Origin: Microbacterium oryzae
GTDB lineage: Bacteria > Actinomycetota > Actinomycetes > Actinomycetales > Microbacteriaceae
NCBI RefSeq assembly: GCF_009735645.1
Contig: NZ_CP032550.1
Location: 2,294,001-2,358,000, forward strand
Reading direction: 5' to 3'
Length of the DNA: 64,000 nt
The notes below the pieces were generated by a model. The model did not search any database. It saw only the letters and a program-made list of their open reading frames with translations, and was not told where the DNA came from. Positions within the stretch are counted from its first letter, which is position 1; every line of letters starts with the position of its first letter. Of the stretch, positions 62,615 through 64,000 are shown piece by piece. Position numbers and translations under genes: made by a program.

Positions 62615-63571
62615 ATGAACGTCACCCAGCCCCTCGCCCTGACCGGTGCTCTCGCCGCGGTCACCCTCATCGCCGGCTGCGCTCCGGCCGAGGCCTCCGC
62701 CGAGGGCGACACCATCACCATCGGCACGTTGCGCAGCCAGCCACACCTCTTCAGCCCCTACTTCTACGAGGACGTCGCGGCAGACGGGCTCGAGTTCGAG
62801 ATCGTGCTGTTCGACACGTCGAGCGACATCAAGAACGCGATCGTGTCCGGCTCCATCGACTTCGGCGTGACGGGCGCGGCATCCGTCATCTCGGGCGTCG
62901 CCGAGGAGCAGGACGTCCGCGTCGTCGCCTCAGCAGCGGACGGCGGCACACGCATCGTCGCCTCCCCCGACATCGAGACGGCGGACGACCTCAAGGGCAA
63001 GAAGGTCGGCTTCCCCATGGGCGCCACGCAGGAGATCCTTCTCAAGCGCACGCTCGAGGCCGAGGGCATCGACCCCGCAGCCGACGTCGAGCTCGTCAAC
63101 CTCCCGTTCGCCGACATGGCAGGCGCCTACGAATCGGGTCAGATCGACGCCTTCATCTCCGCTGAGACCGGTCCGTCGATCGCGATCGTCGGCGGTGCGC
63201 ACGAGCTGCTCTCGGCATACGACACCCCGATCGGCAAGACCAACATCGTGCTGGCCACGAGCAACTCGCTTATCGAGAGCGACCCCGAGCTCGTGCAGGA
63301 CGTCGTCGACACGCACGTCGCCGCCATCGAGGAGATGAGCGCCGACACCGAGGCGTGGGCGGATGGTCTCGAGAAGGAGTTCGCGCTCGACCCGGAGGTC
63401 ACGCAGACGGCCATCGACAACACCTGGGCGCGCTGGGAGCTCGACGACGCCTACGTCGCGACCCTCGAGGCGATGGGCGCCGAGATGTTCGCCTTCGACC
63501 AGATCGCATCCGAGATCGACCCCTCGCTCCTCGTCGACACCACCTTCGTCGACGCCGCGTCGGCGTCCTGA
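62615..63571 (+). CDS. NitT/TauT-family ABC transporter substrate-binding lipoprotein
   Basis: 318 residues. A lipoprotein signal ends at LIAGC (Cys22). The mature part (TLRSQPHLFSPYFYEDVAADGLEFEIVLFDTSSDIKNAIVSGSIDFGVTG) is the SsuA/NitT fold. It probably binds a small nitrogen compound, such as urea, biuret, cyanate or a sulfonate. The link to nitrogen is inferred from the adjacent allophanate hydrolase. The next gene is the permease. Confidence 0.9.
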   Translation: MNVTQPLALTGALAAVTLIAGCAPAEASAEGDTITIGTLRSQPHLFSPYFYEDVAADGLEFEIVLFDTSSDIKNAIVSGSIDFGVTGAASVISGVAEEQDVRVVASAADGGTRIVASPDIETADDLKGKKVGFPMGATQEILLKRTLEAEGIDPAADVELVNLPFADMAGAYESGQIDAFISAETGPSIAIVGGAHELLSAYDTPIGKTNIVLATSNSLIESDPELVQDVVDTHVAAIEEMSADTEAWADGLEKEFALDPEVTQTAIDNTWARWELDDAYVATLEAMGAEMFAFDQIASEIDPSLLVDTTFVDAASAS

Positions 63572-63595
63572 CCCCGAGACCCGAGGGAGACTTCG

Positions 63596-64000
63596 ATGAC
63601 CGTCACCCTGGAGGCGCTCGCGCCCGACCGCTCGGCGCCACCCGCGCCATCCGCTCGCCTGCGCAAGCGACCCCGTCTCTCATGGACGTGGGCGGTCGCG
63701 CTGCCCGTCCCGATCCTTATCCTCATCGGATGGCACCTCGGCGCCGTCAGCGGATGGGTGCTGCCGTTCGACATCAAGATGGCGTTCCTGCCCACGCCGG
63801 CGGAGGTGGGTCTGCGGCTGGTGGACTTCGCGGTCGGCGGCATCTACGACGACTCGTACAGCGGAACGCTCTGGGGCCACCTCGGAGCCTCCGCCCTGCG
63901 GGTGCTGCAGGGCTTCCTCCTGGCGGTCGCGGTCGGCGTGCCACTCGGGGTGCTCATGGGACGCTCGAAGCTGCTGTTCCGGATGCTCGAGCCAACCGTG
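63596..64000 (+). CDS. NitT/TauT-family ABC transporter permease, N-terminal part (cut by window edge)
   Basis: The first 135 residues are visible and the frame runs off the right edge. After a basic, Pro/Ala-rich cytoplasmic N-terminus come a helix (WAVALPVPILILIGWHLG) and the family region FLPTPAEVGLRLV...RVLQGFLLAVAVGVPLGVLMGRS, as in SsuC. GAGGGAG precedes the ATG. An ATPase gene should follow. Confidence 0.9.
   Translation, partial: MTVTLEALAPDRSAPPAPSARLRKRPRLSWTWAVALPVPILILIGWHLGAVSGWVLPFDIKMAFLPTPAEVGLRLVDFAVGGIYDDSYSGTLWGHLGASALRVLQGFLLAVAVGVPLGVLMGRSKLLFRMLEPTV

Overview
The window is about 64 kb of very GC-rich DNA from an actinobacterium, most likely a Microbacterium or close relative (Microbacteriaceae). 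This rests on the fhaA-fhaB-pstP-rodA cell-wall signalling block, the mismatch endonuclease NucS, a MrpA-MrpB fusion, a fused glutamine-type binding protein/permease, many leaderless starts (a TANNNT box 6-8 nt before ATG/GTG) and the strong recurrence of the word GGATGGC. No rRNA, transposase, integrase, phage gene or CRISPR array is visible; the window is ordinary chromosome. There is one tRNA, tRNA-Leu(CAG).

Layout. 1-3.4 kb: left-reading fhaA, fhaB, pstP and the start of rodA. 3.5-5.9 kb: tRNA-Leu, a PRC-barrel/DUF2382 stress protein and a YihY/BrkB membrane protein. 5.9-12.4 kb: a protealysin-like M4 protease that carries an emfourin-like inhibitor domain, then a LacI regulator and the araB-araD-araA arabinose operon with a perfect LacI-type operator. 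12.4-20.8 kb: a hairpin-rich gap, cold-shock protein, coiled-coil membrane protein, HAD phosphatase, GH38 alpha-mannosidase, a TetR/flavin-monooxygenase divergent pair with two operators, and nucS. 20.9-27.1 kb: the mrp Na+/H+ antiporter operon, all six genes overlapping by 4 nt. 27.1-31.1 kb: alanine dehydrogenase and metQ-metN-metI. 31.2-34.1 kb: secreted M6 protease, a VOC gene remnant and 73-bp tandem repeats. 34.1-43.4 kb: argG, a ZIP-like transporter, a Pr6Pr membrane protein, a D-cysteine-desulfhydrase-like enzyme, a glutamine-type ABC transporter, an M20 peptidase and purA.

43.4-54 kb is the richest part in repeats: 14-bp and 21-bp tandem arrays, two copies of a 76-bp palindrome-bounded element (one inside an ABC ATPase reading frame) and a phased array of about 20.5 bp between convergent genes. 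Its genes are a beta-propeller lactonase with an unusual insert, chorismate mutase, a GntR/ABC-2 module, an MFS/ArsR divergent pair with three operator iterons, a Gfo/Idh oxidoreductase and a second ABC pair. 54-59 kb holds a membrane coiled-coil protein, two tandem serine hydrolases, a shortened orphan ATPase and an ArsR/SRPBCC pair. 59-64 kb holds a PfkB sugar kinase and the start of a nitrogen-scavenging operon (GntR, allophanate hydrolase, NitT/TauT-type binding protein and permease) that runs off the right edge.

Most transporters sit beside matching catabolic or regulatory genes, so the window looks like a soil or plant-associated heterotroph that takes up sugars, amino acids and reduced nitrogen and handles Na+/pH stress. 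The least explained signals are the repeat families at 43-52 kb, the possible short RNA locus at 12.5 kb and the protease-inhibitor fusion at 6-7 kb.
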